DNA of 32,803 nucleotides from an uncultured Rhodospirillaceae bacterium (GTDB lineage Bacteria; Pseudomonadota; Alphaproteobacteria; CAAGCB01; CAG-977), in assembly GCA_900553035.1 (NCBI GenBank), contig USCC01000011.1:1-32803 (forward strand). The letters run 5' to 3'. The notes beneath the pieces were generated by a model. The model worked only from the letters and a program-made list of their open reading frames with translations. It searched no databases and was not told the origin of the DNA. The position numbers and the translations under genes were made by a program. Numbering within the stretch: the first letter of the stretch is position 1; each line of letters opens with the position of its first letter. Below are positions 1-8,335 of this stretch, piece after piece.

Positions 1-306
1 GGCGGCCCGGTTCTTGTCATGGGGGACAGCCTGGGCAAAAACGGTACCGACCGTGATATGGTCGAAGCCGTCCGCGGCTTTTTTGAAAAAAAGAACGCCG
101 CCGACCGGGTGTTTGTCGTCCACGTCATGAACGGCGAAAACAACCGGCTGACCGATAAATCTGACCCCTGCCACCCGGATATCAGCGTCAAGGATCCCGA
201 TGAGCTGGGACAGATGATGAAAATCATCGCGGGCCAGTCCCGCAATAAAAACAGAGACGCCGCCGTCCGGAATGTTCTGCTGAACAGGAAACAGCGTTCG
301 CTTTAA
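1..306 (+). CDS. C-terminal fragment, possible HAD-superfamily phosphatase
   Basis: The reading frame is open at the left edge of the window, so the true start lies outside; about 101 codons are visible before the TAA. The fragment begins GGPVLVMGDSLGKNGTDRDM, which resembles the last acidic motif of HAD-type phosphatases (GDSxxD, the Mg2+-binding loop) after a hydrophobic strand. The next 80 residues are polar and lysine/asparagine-rich and show no second motif. If the assignment is right, it would be a cytoplasmic phosphoryl-transfer enzyme of unknown substrate. The catalytic DxDxT motif would lie upstream and cannot be checked here. The function is inferred from a single short motif; the coding call itself is firmer. 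Confidence 0.45.
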   Translation, partial: GGPVLVMGDSLGKNGTDRDMVEAVRGFFEKKNAADRVFVVHVMNGENNRLTDKSDPCHPDISVKDPDELGQMMKIIAGQSRNKNRDAAVRNVLLNRKQRSL

Positions 307-598
307 GGACGGACGGAGTCTGTCTGAAACGCCGGAAATCGACCCGCTTCTCCTTCTGTTTTCTGAAAATTTTTCCCGGATCCGCAGGTGCACCCTGGCC
401 GCCGGAAGCGGCAGGATGTTTGTTTTTATCTTCTGTCGGGGCATTTCCGAAAAAAAACATAAAAACGAACAAAAGAAAAATAAGTTGAATTTAATCCTTT
501 TTTATCTTTCGCCGGGTTCAATAATATAAAACCTATGAATATATGCGGGAGTCTATTCCGCGTTTTGCATCAACTTTTTCAATTTTCGGAGTTTTATT
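307..598. other. Intergenic region before uraA
   Basis: A 292-base gap with no convincing gene. A short stem, GCCGC-CGGAA-GCGGC, lies near 399-413 but is not followed by a clean T run, so it is a doubtful terminator for the upstream gene. The right half is AT-rich, with TAATAT near 522-527 as a possible -10 box, but no good -35 partner was found. The uraA promoter is presumably here but is not resolved. Confidence 0.4.
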
Positions 599-1828
599 AT
601 GCGTGAAACCATTCAGGTCGACCAGAAGGTTCCCTTCCTCAAAGGCCTGCCCCTTTCCCTACAGCATCTGTTCGCCATGTTCGGAGCGACCGTCCTTGTC
701 CCCATGCTTTTCAAGGTCGATCCGGCGACCGTCCTTCTGTTCAACGGCATCGGGACTCTTCTGTACATTTTTATCTGCAAGGGCCGTATCCCGGCCTATC
801 TGGGTTCCAGTTTTGCCTTTATCTCGCCTGTTTTTCTGGTGATGTCGAAATATTCCTATATGGACGCTCTGTCGGGCTTCATCGCCGTCGGATTGCTGTT
901 CTGCGTTATCGGGCTTCTGGTGTCCCGGCTGGGTCACGGTTGGATCAATGTTATCTTTCCGCCGGCCGCCATGGGCGCCATCGTCGCGGTCATCGGGCTA
1001 GAGCTGGCGCCGACGGCCGCTGAAATGGCCGGTCTGACTTCTCCGGTTATTGATCCGGTGACGGTTTCCATTTCCATGGTGACGCTTGGCGTCACTGTGC
1101 TGGGATACGTTTTTTTCAAAGGCTTTCTGGCCATCATCCCCATCCTGATCGGCGTTATTTCCGGCTATGTCTTTGCCGCCGTCATGGGCCGGGTGGATTT
1201 TTCCCTCATCGCCGCCGCACCGTGCTTCCGGTTGCCGACTTTTTATACACCCGTTTTCAACATGGAAGCCATCATCATCGTCCTGCCCATTGCGTTCGTC
1301 ATTATTGCCGAACACGTCGGCCATCTGATCGTTACAGGTTCCATCATCGAGCGTGATCTGTTGAAAGATCCGGGACTGGGACGTTCACTGTTCGGGAATG
1401 GTTTTTCGACGATCCTGTCGGGTTTTTTCGGTTCGACGCCGAACACGACCTACGGCGAAAACATCGGGGTACTGGCCATCTCCCGTGTTTTCAGTGTCTA
1501 TGTCATCGGCGGCGCGGCGGTTCTGGCCATCATCCTGTCTTTTTTCGGCAAAATCGCGGCGCTGATTCAAAGCATCCCGACGCCGGTTATGGGCGGGGTG
1601 TCACTTCTGCTGTTCGGCGTGATTGCGGCGTCCGGCATACGGATGCTTGTCGAAGCGAAAATCGATTACAACAAACCTGTGAATCTGGTTCTGACATCCG
1701 TTGTTTTCATCATCGGCGTCAGCGGAGCTTCGCTTCAAATCTGTTCCGCCAATTTCAAGGGCATGGCGCTGGCCGCCCTGTTCGCCGTCGGACTGAGCCT
1801 TCTGTTCAAGATATTCCGCAAAATCTGA
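599..1828 (+). CDS. uraA: UraA-type uracil:proton symporter (NCS2 family)
   Basis: A 409-residue inner-membrane transporter of the nucleobase/ascorbate (NCS2) family, which imports uracil with a proton. It matches E. coli UraA closely from memory: LSLQHLFAMFGATVLVP near the N-terminus, IPAYLGSSFAFISP at 64-77, and FPPAAMGAIVAVIGLELA at 120-137. The uracil/proton residues are present as E238 and H242 in AEHVGHL and E287 in TTYGENIGV, a constant offset of three from E. coli E241, H245 and E290. About 14 hydrophobic segments span the protein. The ATG at 599 is preceded by GGAG about eight bases upstream. It stands alone and ends at a strong bidirectional terminator. No pyrimidine gene is adjacent, so the role is probably uracil salvage. 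Confidence 0.95.
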   Translation: MRETIQVDQKVPFLKGLPLSLQHLFAMFGATVLVPMLFKVDPATVLLFNGIGTLLYIFICKGRIPAYLGSSFAFISPVFLVMSKYSYMDALSGFIAVGLLFCVIGLLVSRLGHGWINVIFPPAAMGAIVAVIGLELAPTAAEMAGLTSPVIDPVTVSISMVTLGVTVLGYVFFKGFLAIIPILIGVISGYVFAAVMGRVDFSLIAAAPCFRLPTFYTPVFNMEAIIIVLPIAFVIIAEHVGHLIVTGSIIERDLLKDPGLGRSLFGNGFSTILSGFFGSTPNTTYGENIGVLAISRVFSVYVIGGAAVLAIILSFFGKIAALIQSIPTPVMGGVSLLLFGVIAASGIRMLVEAKIDYNKPVNLVLTSVVFIIGVSGASLQICSANFKGMALAALFAVGLSLLFKIFRKI

Positions 1829-1831
1829 TGC

Positions 1832-1863
1832 AAAAAAAAGCCCCCGCCGGGGGCTTTTTTTTT
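1832..1863. terminator. Bidirectional rho-independent terminator
   Basis: A perfect stem AGCCCCC-GCC-GGGGGCT is flanked by an A run on the left and a T run on the right, so it can end transcription from both uraA (rightward) and the convergent MBL hydrolase gene (leftward). Confidence 0.95.
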
Positions 1864-1882
1864 CTGCCGCGCCGACGAACTT

Positions 1883-2761
1883 TCAGACGGTTTGCCAGAA
1901 CAGGCGGTTCCCTTCAAAAAATGTCCGGAGCCGCCCATCGTCATGCAGAAAGGAAAGATAAGAACGAACCGTGCTGCCGACCAGAACATACGAATTGAAA
2001 TCCATGGACAGGCCGTAAGCGTCAAAAACAGATTTGAGCACATCTTCGGAAGAACACGGCGAACGGCAGATTTCCTGTATTTTTTCCGCTGTTTCATTGA
2101 CCTTGCGCCGGTTGGCCCCGACCAAGGGACGGATATCCTCCACGGCCTCGGCGTGAGCCGGAACGAACAGGCGCGCTTCAAGACCTTCAAACATATCCAG
2201 TGTTTCCAGAAAAGCTCGGACGTCATAAATGAACGGTGTCCCGTATTTCCGCAGCACATTTTCGCTGAACAGGGCATCTGCCGCAAAACAGATGCCGTCC
2301 GGTGTTTTCAGGCCGATCATGTCGAAAAAATGCCCCTTCAGCGGCAGGATTTCCGTCCCCGGCGGCAGAGGCGCACCGGAAATGTCTTCGGGAACGCTTT
2401 CCGAGGCCGTCAGGAATTTGTTCCTCAGTTCGCGGCAGGGAAAGCCGCCGAACAGAAATGAAGGTTCCAGCACGGGAAAGCGAATGAAAGCATTTTCCAT
2501 TCCCGAACCAAAAATCCGGCATCCGGTTCGTTTCTGCAGAAAGGCGTTCCCGCCGATGTGGTCGGCGTTGGAGTGTGTGTTGACAATAAAAGACAGCCGC
2601 CATCCGTTGCTTTCCAGGATTTTCAGAATCTTCTTCCCCGCGTCTTTGTCGCCGCCGGAATCGATCAGGACAATATCCCCTGCACCCGAAAGAACAATGC
2701 CGGACTTCACCGGCGCGTCCAGATAAAAGGACATTTCCCCGCATCGGACAAGTTCATACAC
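1883..2761 (-). CDS. Metallo-beta-lactamase-fold hydrolase
   Basis: A 292-residue cytoplasmic protein of the MBL-fold superfamily. The core strand IVLIDSGG precedes the metal motif NTHSNADHIGG; the canonical HxHxDH is here HSNADH, with Asn in place of the second His, a variant I recall from an MBL subfamily. A later metal-ligand region is LPLKGHFFDMIG, followed by CFAADALFSE (the bridging Asp) and FVPAHAEAV near the end of the fold. The substrate is unknown. The frame stays open far into the upstream EamA gene, but the best start is GTG at 2761, two bases after the EamA stop, with GGAG eight bases upstream inside the EamA 3' end. An ATG at 2734 is the alternative. The gene is therefore translationally coupled to the exporter and ends at the shared terminator. 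Confidence 0.85.
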   Translation of the reverse strand: MYELVRCGEMSFYLDAPVKSGIVLSGAGDIVLIDSGGDKDAGKKILKILESNGWRLSFIVNTHSNADHIGGNAFLQKRTGCRIFGSGMENAFIRFPVLEPSFLFGGFPCRELRNKFLTASESVPEDISGAPLPPGTEILPLKGHFFDMIGLKTPDGICFAADALFSENVLRKYGTPFIYDVRAFLETLDMFEGLEARLFVPAHAEAVEDIRPLVGANRRKVNETAEKIQEICRSPCSSEDVLKSVFDAYGLSMDFNSYVLVGSTVRSYLSFLHDDGRLRTFFEGNRLFWQTV

Positions 2762-2763
2762 GG

Positions 2764-3636
2764 CTATATCTCCATCTCGGCAACTTTGGGAACGACGGAA
2801 CGTCTTGAATAAACCGTCATGACCAGACCCGAAGTCACCATGGCAATGCCCAGCCCCATTTTCGGCGTAATCACGTCTCCGAACAAAACGATGCCGCCCA
2901 GAATACCGAAAACAATCTGGAGAATCGAAAACGGCGAAATCCGGCTGACGCCATATGACGCAATCAGTTTCTGCCAGATGATCATGCTTAAAGACAGAAC
3001 GCCCACCTGATACACCATATTCACGGCCAGACGGCCCCATTTAATCTCCGTCACAGCACCGTAAACGGCATAATCGGAAATCAGCGCAACGGGAATCAGG
3101 AACGGCAGAGCGAATAACGACATATACGCGATGAACGACGCCGCCGTAATGGAGGGCAGTTTTTTATACAGCAGCTGCGTTGACGCCCACGACAACCGGG
3201 ACAGAAGGATCAGTGCGCACCCGAAAAGGCTGACATCCGGAAGACCGACAATGACGATAACGCCGGCCAGCGAAACAGCGATACCGGTCGTTTCCTTTTT
3301 TGAAATGCGTTCACGCCCGAAAAGACAGGCCAGCATGATCGCCAGCGGCGCACCGGTTTGCAGCAGAAGTGTACTGGCCGTCGGGGACAGGTATTTAAAC
3401 GCCGTATAAATCGCTCCGTTCGTCACAACCCCTTCCAGGAAAGCAATTTTCACAAGAGGCTCTATTTCCGATTTTTTTATTCGGGCAAACGGCAGAAAAA
3501 TCAGCGTCGTCAGAAGATATCTGAAAACCAGGAGCGTTAATGGCGGGATATTCAGCGCACCGTATTTCGTAACGGCGGCGTTCAGGCCCCATGATGCGGC
3601 AACAAATGTTGCCAGCAGAGCAACAAAAATATGCAT
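2764..3636 (-). CDS. EamA-family (DMT superfamily) exporter
   Basis: A 290-residue integral membrane protein with about ten hydrophobic helices in two EamA repeats. The first repeat starts FVALLATFVAASWGLNAAV, the typical opening of this family, and the second contains the FGILGGIVLFGDVITPKMG element typical of the repeat end. Such proteins export amino acids or other small metabolites; the substrate cannot be read from the sequence. An ATG 18 bases upstream (3654) is in frame, but the ATG at 3636 has a GGGGTG ribosome binding site at the right distance and starts immediately before the first helix, so it is preferred. It is the first gene of a two-gene unit with the MBL hydrolase; the 105-base upstream gap is AT-rich. 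Confidence 0.9.
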   Translation of the reverse strand: MHIFVALLATFVAASWGLNAAVTKYGALNIPPLTLLVFRYLLTTLIFLPFARIKKSEIEPLVKIAFLEGVVTNGAIYTAFKYLSPTASTLLLQTGAPLAIMLACLFGRERISKKETTGIAVSLAGVIVIVGLPDVSLFGCALILLSRLSWASTQLLYKKLPSITAASFIAYMSLFALPFLIPVALISDYAVYGAVTEIKWGRLAVNMVYQVGVLSLSMIIWQKLIASYGVSRISPFSILQIVFGILGGIVLFGDVITPKMGLGIAMVTSGLVMTVYSRRSVVPKVAEMEI

Positions 3637-3742
3637 AATACACCCCACACACACTGTGCAGGCCTATTTTAGGTATAAATACTTAATAAAGAGTGTTTTT
3701 ATTTAAAAATTCAGAATAAAAAGACACACCAACGCCGCTGTT

Positions 3743-4801
3743 TTAAATCTTTTCAAAAAAGCCCGATTCAGCTCCTGCTTCACGGCGCTTCCGATCCACT
3801 TCCTTCAGTTTTTCGATCAGCAGAGGCATGTGACGGCCGGAGTATTCAGGCTTTGCCCCGGCTTCGGTCAGGACATGGGCGTTCAGATAATCCGTATCAC
3901 GCATATTCTTTAAAAGCGACAGGGACAAAGCCGACGCCCAGTCATCCTTGACAACGCTGTCCAGGAACGGATCCCCGCAGACGTCCGCGGTCTCATAGCT
4001 TCCGGGGACAAAGACGGCGTTGACGTCCGCCCCATAGCGAATCAGAAGTTCGGTCTTTTTCGGGTTGGCGTTCAAAAGCGCCGCCAGCATCAGAGGCGTC
4101 ATGCCATAAGGGGTTCGCGCATTCACGTCCGCCTTCATTTTAAGCAGCATTTTCAAAACATCCGGATTGCTGTTGTAGGCCGCCGCTTCCGCCAGAGCCA
4201 GCGGCGGGAGGCGCCCGTTTTTCTTAAGAACCGCCGCGGCCAGCACCTTAACCGCCGCCCGGTCTTCATTTTCGCGCGCTGCAATCGTCAGAGCCGTCTC
4301 CGGCAATGTGCATCCCGCGGGAACGGTCGAAGCATTAATATCGGCGCCGTTTTCCAGAAAAACCTTCAGCATGTCCGCTTCACCGTCCGCCGCCGCTTTC
4401 ATCAAAGGTGTGTATCTTTCCCGGTCGCGCACATCGGGTTCCAGCCCCTGTTTTAAAAGAAACTGTGCCATTTTCGGCGATATCGCCATGAACAGAAGCG
4501 GCGTGCCGCTCAGCGTCGGGCGGTTCAGATCCGCTCCGTTTTTCAACAGCAGTTCCGCGACAGGCAGATTGTCCTTTGCCACGGCAATCTCCATCGGGGT
4601 CAGCGCCCCCGCAAGGCCGCCGTTCACATCCGCTCCCCCCTGGATCATTCGCTCCAGCGTGTCATATGATACGTCCGCGATAATGGCCATGGTCAGGTTC
4701 GACGTCATGGGAAGCGACGACGGCATCAGGAAAACCGCCCGGGCGGCAGAAGACTGAAAAAGAAGGCAAAGGAATATGACAAACAAATACAGCCTTTTCA
4801 T
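3743..4801 (-). CDS. Secreted or periplasmic ankyrin-repeat protein
   Basis: A 352-residue protein with a Sec signal peptide (MKRLYLFVIFLCLLFQSSAARA, likely cut after residue 22) and ankyrin repeats over roughly 45-270. Repeat hallmarks are visible: GGADVNGG near 55-62, LLLKNGADLNRP near 84-94, RYTPLMKAAADGEADMLKVF and NGADINAS near 129-158, and YGMTPLMLAALLNANP then RYGADVNA near 232-262. The region 157-205 is a degenerate repeat. The tail is charged and helical, without an anchor. The chosen ATG has AGGA a few bases upstream; an in-frame ATG at 4837 would spoil the signal peptide. It is a single gene located downstream of the MFS gene on the same strand. It is probably a protein-binding scaffold, partner unknown. 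Confidence 0.85.
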   Translation of the reverse strand: MKRLYLFVIFLCLLFQSSAARAVFLMPSSLPMTSNLTMAIIADVSYDTLERMIQGGADVNGGLAGALTPMEIAVAKDNLPVAELLLKNGADLNRPTLSGTPLLFMAISPKMAQFLLKQGLEPDVRDRERYTPLMKAAADGEADMLKVFLENGADINASTVPAGCTLPETALTIAARENEDRAAVKVLAAAVLKKNGRLPPLALAEAAAYNSNPDVLKMLLKMKADVNARTPYGMTPLMLAALLNANPKKTELLIRYGADVNAVFVPGSYETADVCGDPFLDSVVKDDWASALSLSLLKNMRDTDYLNAHVLTEAGAKPEYSGRHMPLLIEKLKEVDRKRREAGAESGFFEKI

Positions 4802-4868
4802 TTCGGTCCTTCTTCTTTCATGGGGTGATCCGGGCACGTTCTCAACTTATATGGAAAGACGCGCGGCT

Positions 4869-6047
4869 TCAATCATTTTGCGCTTCCGCCGCATTATTTC
4901 GTATCTTCCCCGTGATGAAAAACAGGTACAGCACTCCGGCGCTCATCACGGCGACGGCTCCGGCCTGCGATCCCGCCGCATCCGAAGCAAAGCCCATCAG
5001 CAGCGGAAAAATCGTCCCGCCGAACAGTCCCATGACCATCAGCCCGGAAACTTCATTCTTTTTATCCGGACGGTGAAGAAGAGCCTGTGAAAAAAGAAAC
5101 GAAAACAGGTTGGAATTTCCAAAGCCGACCAGAGCGATGCTGAGGTACAGAAGAGGTTTTGTTTCGCACACGAACATTCCGGCCATGGCCGCCGCCATGA
5201 GAATCACGCTGAACAGAAAAAATTTTTTCGTCGGACAGCGCGCCAGTGCAACAGCTCCGATCAGGCACCCCGCCGTCCGGAAAAGGAAATAAACGCTTGC
5301 CGCAAACCCGGCGTCAGCCAGGGTCAGCCCCAGCTTTTCGATCAGAAGTTTCGGTGCGGACACATTCGTCCCCACATCAATGCCGACATGACACATGATG
5401 CCGACGAAACACAGCAGAATCGTTGTGTCGCGCAAAAGCGAAAAACATTCCGCCGCCGTCGAAGCCCGCCCTGTAATTTCCTCCTCCCGGATTCGGTCGC
5501 GCGACAACGCCGCCGCCGCAATCACCGCCTCAATCAGAAAAACCGGGAACAGCAGGCGCCAGCCGCCGTAATGCAGTGCGCCCCATCCGGCGATCAAAGG
5601 CGCGCTGAAAGAGGCCAATGCCTTGACGAACTGACCGAATGTCAGAGCACTTGGCAGTCTTTCCCGGCGGACAATGTTGGAAAGCAGGGGGTTCAGGGAA
5701 ACCTGCATCAAAGTATTCCCGATCCCTAAAAACGAAAAGGAAACCATCATAACAGCGAAACCGTAGTCAATCATCGGCAGAAGAAGCGCCGCCATCGTAA
5801 CGACCAGGCTCAGAAGAACCGTTTTCCGCCGGCCGATTTTGTTCATCAGCATGCCCGTGGGCACCGAACAGACCAAAAACCAGAAAAACACCATTGAAGG
5901 AAACAGGTTCGCCACGGAATCGGAAAGCCCGAAATCGGCTTTGACGTAGTTTGCGGCGATACCGACCAGGTCAACGAATCCCATGGCAAAGAAAGCGAGC
6001 ATCACGGGAATGATCTGCCGGAACATATGCCGCTCTGTTTTATCCAT
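4869..6047 (-). CDS. MFS transporter, probably sugar uptake
   Basis: A 392-residue inner-membrane protein with about twelve hydrophobic segments and the major facilitator loop motif between helices 2 and 3 (PTGMLMNKIGRRKTVLL). The N-terminal stretch FFAMGFVDLVGIAANYVKADFGLS resembles the fucose/glucose/galactose (FHS-like) branch of the MFS. Its start codon overlaps the 3' end of the sugar kinase by eight bases (ATGGATAA), indicating translational coupling and supporting carbohydrate uptake. AGGAG lies seven bases upstream of the ATG at 6047. An upstream in-frame ATG at 6125 lies inside the kinase gene and is unlikely. Substrate is inferred from context; fructose or a related hexose is a guess. 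Confidence 0.85.
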   Translation of the reverse strand: MDKTERHMFRQIIPVMLAFFAMGFVDLVGIAANYVKADFGLSDSVANLFPSMVFFWFLVCSVPTGMLMNKIGRRKTVLLSLVVTMAALLLPMIDYGFAVMMVSFSFLGIGNTLMQVSLNPLLSNIVRRERLPSALTFGQFVKALASFSAPLIAGWGALHYGGWRLLFPVFLIEAVIAAAALSRDRIREEEITGRASTAAECFSLLRDTTILLCFVGIMCHVGIDVGTNVSAPKLLIEKLGLTLADAGFAASVYFLFRTAGCLIGAVALARCPTKKFFLFSVILMAAAMAGMFVCETKPLLYLSIALVGFGNSNLFSFLFSQALLHRPDKKNEVSGLMVMGLFGGTIFPLLMGFASDAAGSQAGAVAVMSAGVLYLFFITGKIRNNAAEAQND

Positions 6048-6921
6048 GTCTGATCTCCTCGTCGTAAACGGGCCATGCTCCGGGCTTTGTACAGACAAAC
6101 GCAGAGACACGCACCGCTTTCTCATGTGCCTCGCGCAGGGTTTTTCCCATCAGAAGTGCGCAGATGAAAGCGCCGGAAAAGGCATCGCCGGCTCCGACTG
6201 TATCGGCGACTTCCACCTGCGGCGTTTCCAGGCGCGATTCCTCGGACGGCGTATAAATAACGCTGTATTTTTCCCCCGCCGTGAAAATCAGACAGCGCAG
6301 GTCATATTTTTTTAAAAAATACCGGCAGATTTCCGCGTCGGTTCCCGACAGGTTGAACATTTCTTTCACGACGGCGATTTCTTCGTCATTGATTTTAAAA
6401 ACGTTTGCAAAAACAAGAAGTTCGTCGATCAGTTCCTTTGAATAATAATCGCCGCGCAGGTTAATATCAAAAAAACGGTATGATCCGGCCGGCGCATACG
6501 TCAGCAACGTTTCGACTGTTTTCCGGGAATCTTCGCTTCGCAGTGCCAGTGTACCGTAACACACGGCATCCGCCCTTTTCACGATATCAATGGCCGCCTG
6601 TGTCAAAGGGATATGATCCCAGGCAACGTTTTCAACGATTGTATAGGCCGGAATGCCCTCATTCAACTCCACCATGACGCTTCCCGTCGGGTACGGGCCG
6701 GTTTCAATGCAGTGTCCAATCTTGTTTTTCTGAAGTTCCTGGAGGATTTCGGTTCCGGGAAGATCGTTCCCCACCGCGCTGACCGCATACCCCTCGGCGC
6801 CCAGCTGTGCCGCATGGTAAACAAAATTAATCGGAGCGCCCCCGGCTCTTTTCCCTGTCGGCAGGACATCCCACAGAATTTCCCCGATTCCGACCACAAC
6901 CGGTTTTTCAGCTTTATTCAT
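6040..6921 (-). CDS. PfkB-family sugar kinase, fructokinase-like
   Basis: A 293-residue cytoplasmic kinase of the ribokinase/PfkB family, which phosphorylates a sugar with ATP. The N-terminal GIGEILWDVLPTGKRAGGAP gives the substrate-binding start including the glycine-rich AGGAPINF (signature 1), and DTVGAGDAFSGAF at 240-252 is signature 2, with D246 as catalytic base in the GAGD anion hole. Length matches fructokinases. The ATG at 6921 has GGAGG five bases upstream; the in-frame ATG at 6936 lacks a site. It is the first gene of an operon with the MFS transporter, so imported sugar would be trapped as the phosphate. Fructokinase is the best guess; other hexose or nucleoside substrates are possible. 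Confidence 0.88.
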   Translation of the reverse strand: MNKAEKPVVVGIGEILWDVLPTGKRAGGAPINFVYHAAQLGAEGYAVSAVGNDLPGTEILQELQKNKIGHCIETGPYPTGSVMVELNEGIPAYTIVENVAWDHIPLTQAAIDIVKRADAVCYGTLALRSEDSRKTVETLLTYAPAGSYRFFDINLRGDYYSKELIDELLVFANVFKINDEEIAVVKEMFNLSGTDAEICRYFLKKYDLRCLIFTAGEKYSVIYTPSEESRLETPQVEVADTVGAGDAFSGAFICALLMGKTLREAHEKAVRVSAFVCTKPGAWPVYDEEIRHG

Positions 6922-7007
6922 ACACACCTCCGGCATTTAAAAAACCGACAGCATTAATGTTATCATATTCCCGGCGGCCTTCGTAATCGCTTTTCGATTA
7001 TATGGGG

Positions 7008-7871
7008 TTACAGAGCACTCCTTTTGGGAAAGTCCTCCTCCCGAACCTCGCGTCTGACATATATATCATGGACAGCCATAGCGCCAACACCCAGCCCCAG
7101 AAAGACGGGAATGCTCCCCAGGACGCCAAAGATAAGCTGAAGCGCGAAGACAGGTTCATCCCCCCGCTCCGGCGGTCCGAGGATCAGAAGAAAACAGCCG
7201 ATCCCGAAAAACAGGACCGCCTCGAAAAGGAAAAAAGCAAGGCTGTCCCCGCAGTACAGCTTTCGGCCGTATTTTTCATAGAACTGCAGTGTTTTTTCAA
7301 CAGCCTCAACCGGTCCGTTGATACGCCAGACGAATCTGCGGAAATGCTTTTTAAAATCAAATATTTTAAAAACCAGTTTCAAATCTCCGTCGATATGGAC
7401 GTCCCGAACCTCTCCGTGTTCATCCGTCAGACGCATGTCCATTCCGACCACATAAACGGCGCGGGACATCTTCGTGTTGATCGTCAGATCCAGTTCAGAA
7501 ACAGATGTATAAGGCATGAAAATTTCGTCGGTCCCGGAGGACAGGCGGACGCCGTCCTGATCAAGAAAAAAATCAGAAAAGGGACGTTCCGGCATTTCAC
7601 CGGGCGGATACATCCGGCGGCCAAGAAAGGACATCATGACATAATTCAGGAGAGCATCAAAGATCAGAGATAAAAAGAAAAGAGGGCGCAGCATAAAGTC
7701 CGCAAAAAAGAAAACGAAAAAGCCGGCTTCGGAGGTTTTCTCCTGATAATATTCGCCCGCTCCCATCAACATCAGACAGAACAGCCACGCGATTGTGGCC
7801 CAGACGGTCCATGTCCATATTTTCCTTTCTGCAAAATCCCGGTTGTTTTCCGTACGAAGGGCGATATGCAT
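7008..7871 (-). CDS. Unknown four-helix membrane protein
   Basis: A 287-residue protein I do not recognise. Two hydrophobic helices lie near 22-42 and 50-80, followed by a soluble stretch of about 120 residues with alternating beta-like segments (IFMPYTSVSELDLTI, AVYVVGMDMRLTD, EVRDVHIDGDLKLVF), then two more helices near 205-232 and 240-270. The middle domain resembles the pleckstrin-like or YcxB-like membrane-associated domains that follow paired helices, but this is only a shape impression. The ATG at 7871 has a clear GGAG about seven bases upstream. It lies upstream of the sugar kinase with an 86-base gap, so it may be a separate transcript. Confidence 0.75.
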   Translation of the reverse strand: MHIALRTENNRDFAERKIWTWTVWATIAWLFCLMLMGAGEYYQEKTSEAGFFVFFFADFMLRPLFFLSLIFDALLNYVMMSFLGRRMYPPGEMPERPFSDFFLDQDGVRLSSGTDEIFMPYTSVSELDLTINTKMSRAVYVVGMDMRLTDEHGEVRDVHIDGDLKLVFKIFDFKKHFRRFVWRINGPVEAVEKTLQFYEKYGRKLYCGDSLAFFLFEAVLFFGIGCFLLILGPPERGDEPVFALQLIFGVLGSIPVFLGLGVGAMAVHDIYVRREVREEDFPKRSAL

Positions 7872-7953
7872 TGCTTTCTCCTTTTTACAGGCCCTTTAAA
7901 TTGATTTTTCAGCCTATCATCCGGAAAGATTTAAAAACAGGATAATTTTCCGA

Positions 7954-7981
7954 TTGACTTCTGTTTCAGTTAAGATAATAA
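7954..7981 (+). promoter_or_regulatory. Possible promoter for tRNA-Ser
   Basis: TTGACT (7954-7959) is followed after 16 bases by TAATAA (7976-7981), about 80 bases before the tRNA. The -35 box is good and the -10 box is poor, so this is tentative. Confidence 0.35.
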
Positions 7982-8062
7982 GAAAGAGGTTGTTTTCTGG
8001 AATCTTCGTTTTGAAGATTTCCGGAGGAGCGCACCTTCTGGAAAGCGGAGCGCGGCGACAGC

Positions 8063-8156
<94 letters not shown>

Positions 8157-8161
8157 TGATT

Positions 8162-8192
8162 AAAAAGACGCTTTGGTAACAGCGTCTTTTTT
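8162..8192 (+). terminator. Terminator of tRNA-Ser
   Basis: AAAAAGACGCT and AGCGTCTTTTTT form a strong stem with an eight-base loop and a T tail, nine bases after the tRNA CCA. Confidence 0.93.
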
Positions 8193-8335
8193 CGTATCTG
8201 GCGGAAACACGGGATTTGCGGGCGCTTCGCTGCACCGAAGTGACTGTGCTCAGTTTGTTTTAAATCAAAAATCGCAAAAATTCCGGCATTTACATACAAG
8301 GCCGACTTCTGCAAGGTCACTTCATGATTTTTGAC

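Noticed and set aside
398..415. Small GCCGC/GCGGC hairpin as terminator of the first gene
   Set aside because: The stem is short, lies about 90 bases after the stop and lacks a following T run.
2762..3040. N-terminal extension of the MBL hydrolase frame
   Set aside because: It overlaps the EamA coding region on the same strand, has no family similarity and is replaced by a GTG start with a good ribosome binding site.
8237..8335. Inverted pairs GAAGTGAC/GTCACTTC and TCAAAAATC/GATTTTTGA near the aldo/keto reductase stop
   Set aside because: The pairs cross rather than nest and are short, so they do not make a terminator; a pseudoknot or insertion scar is possible but unsupported.
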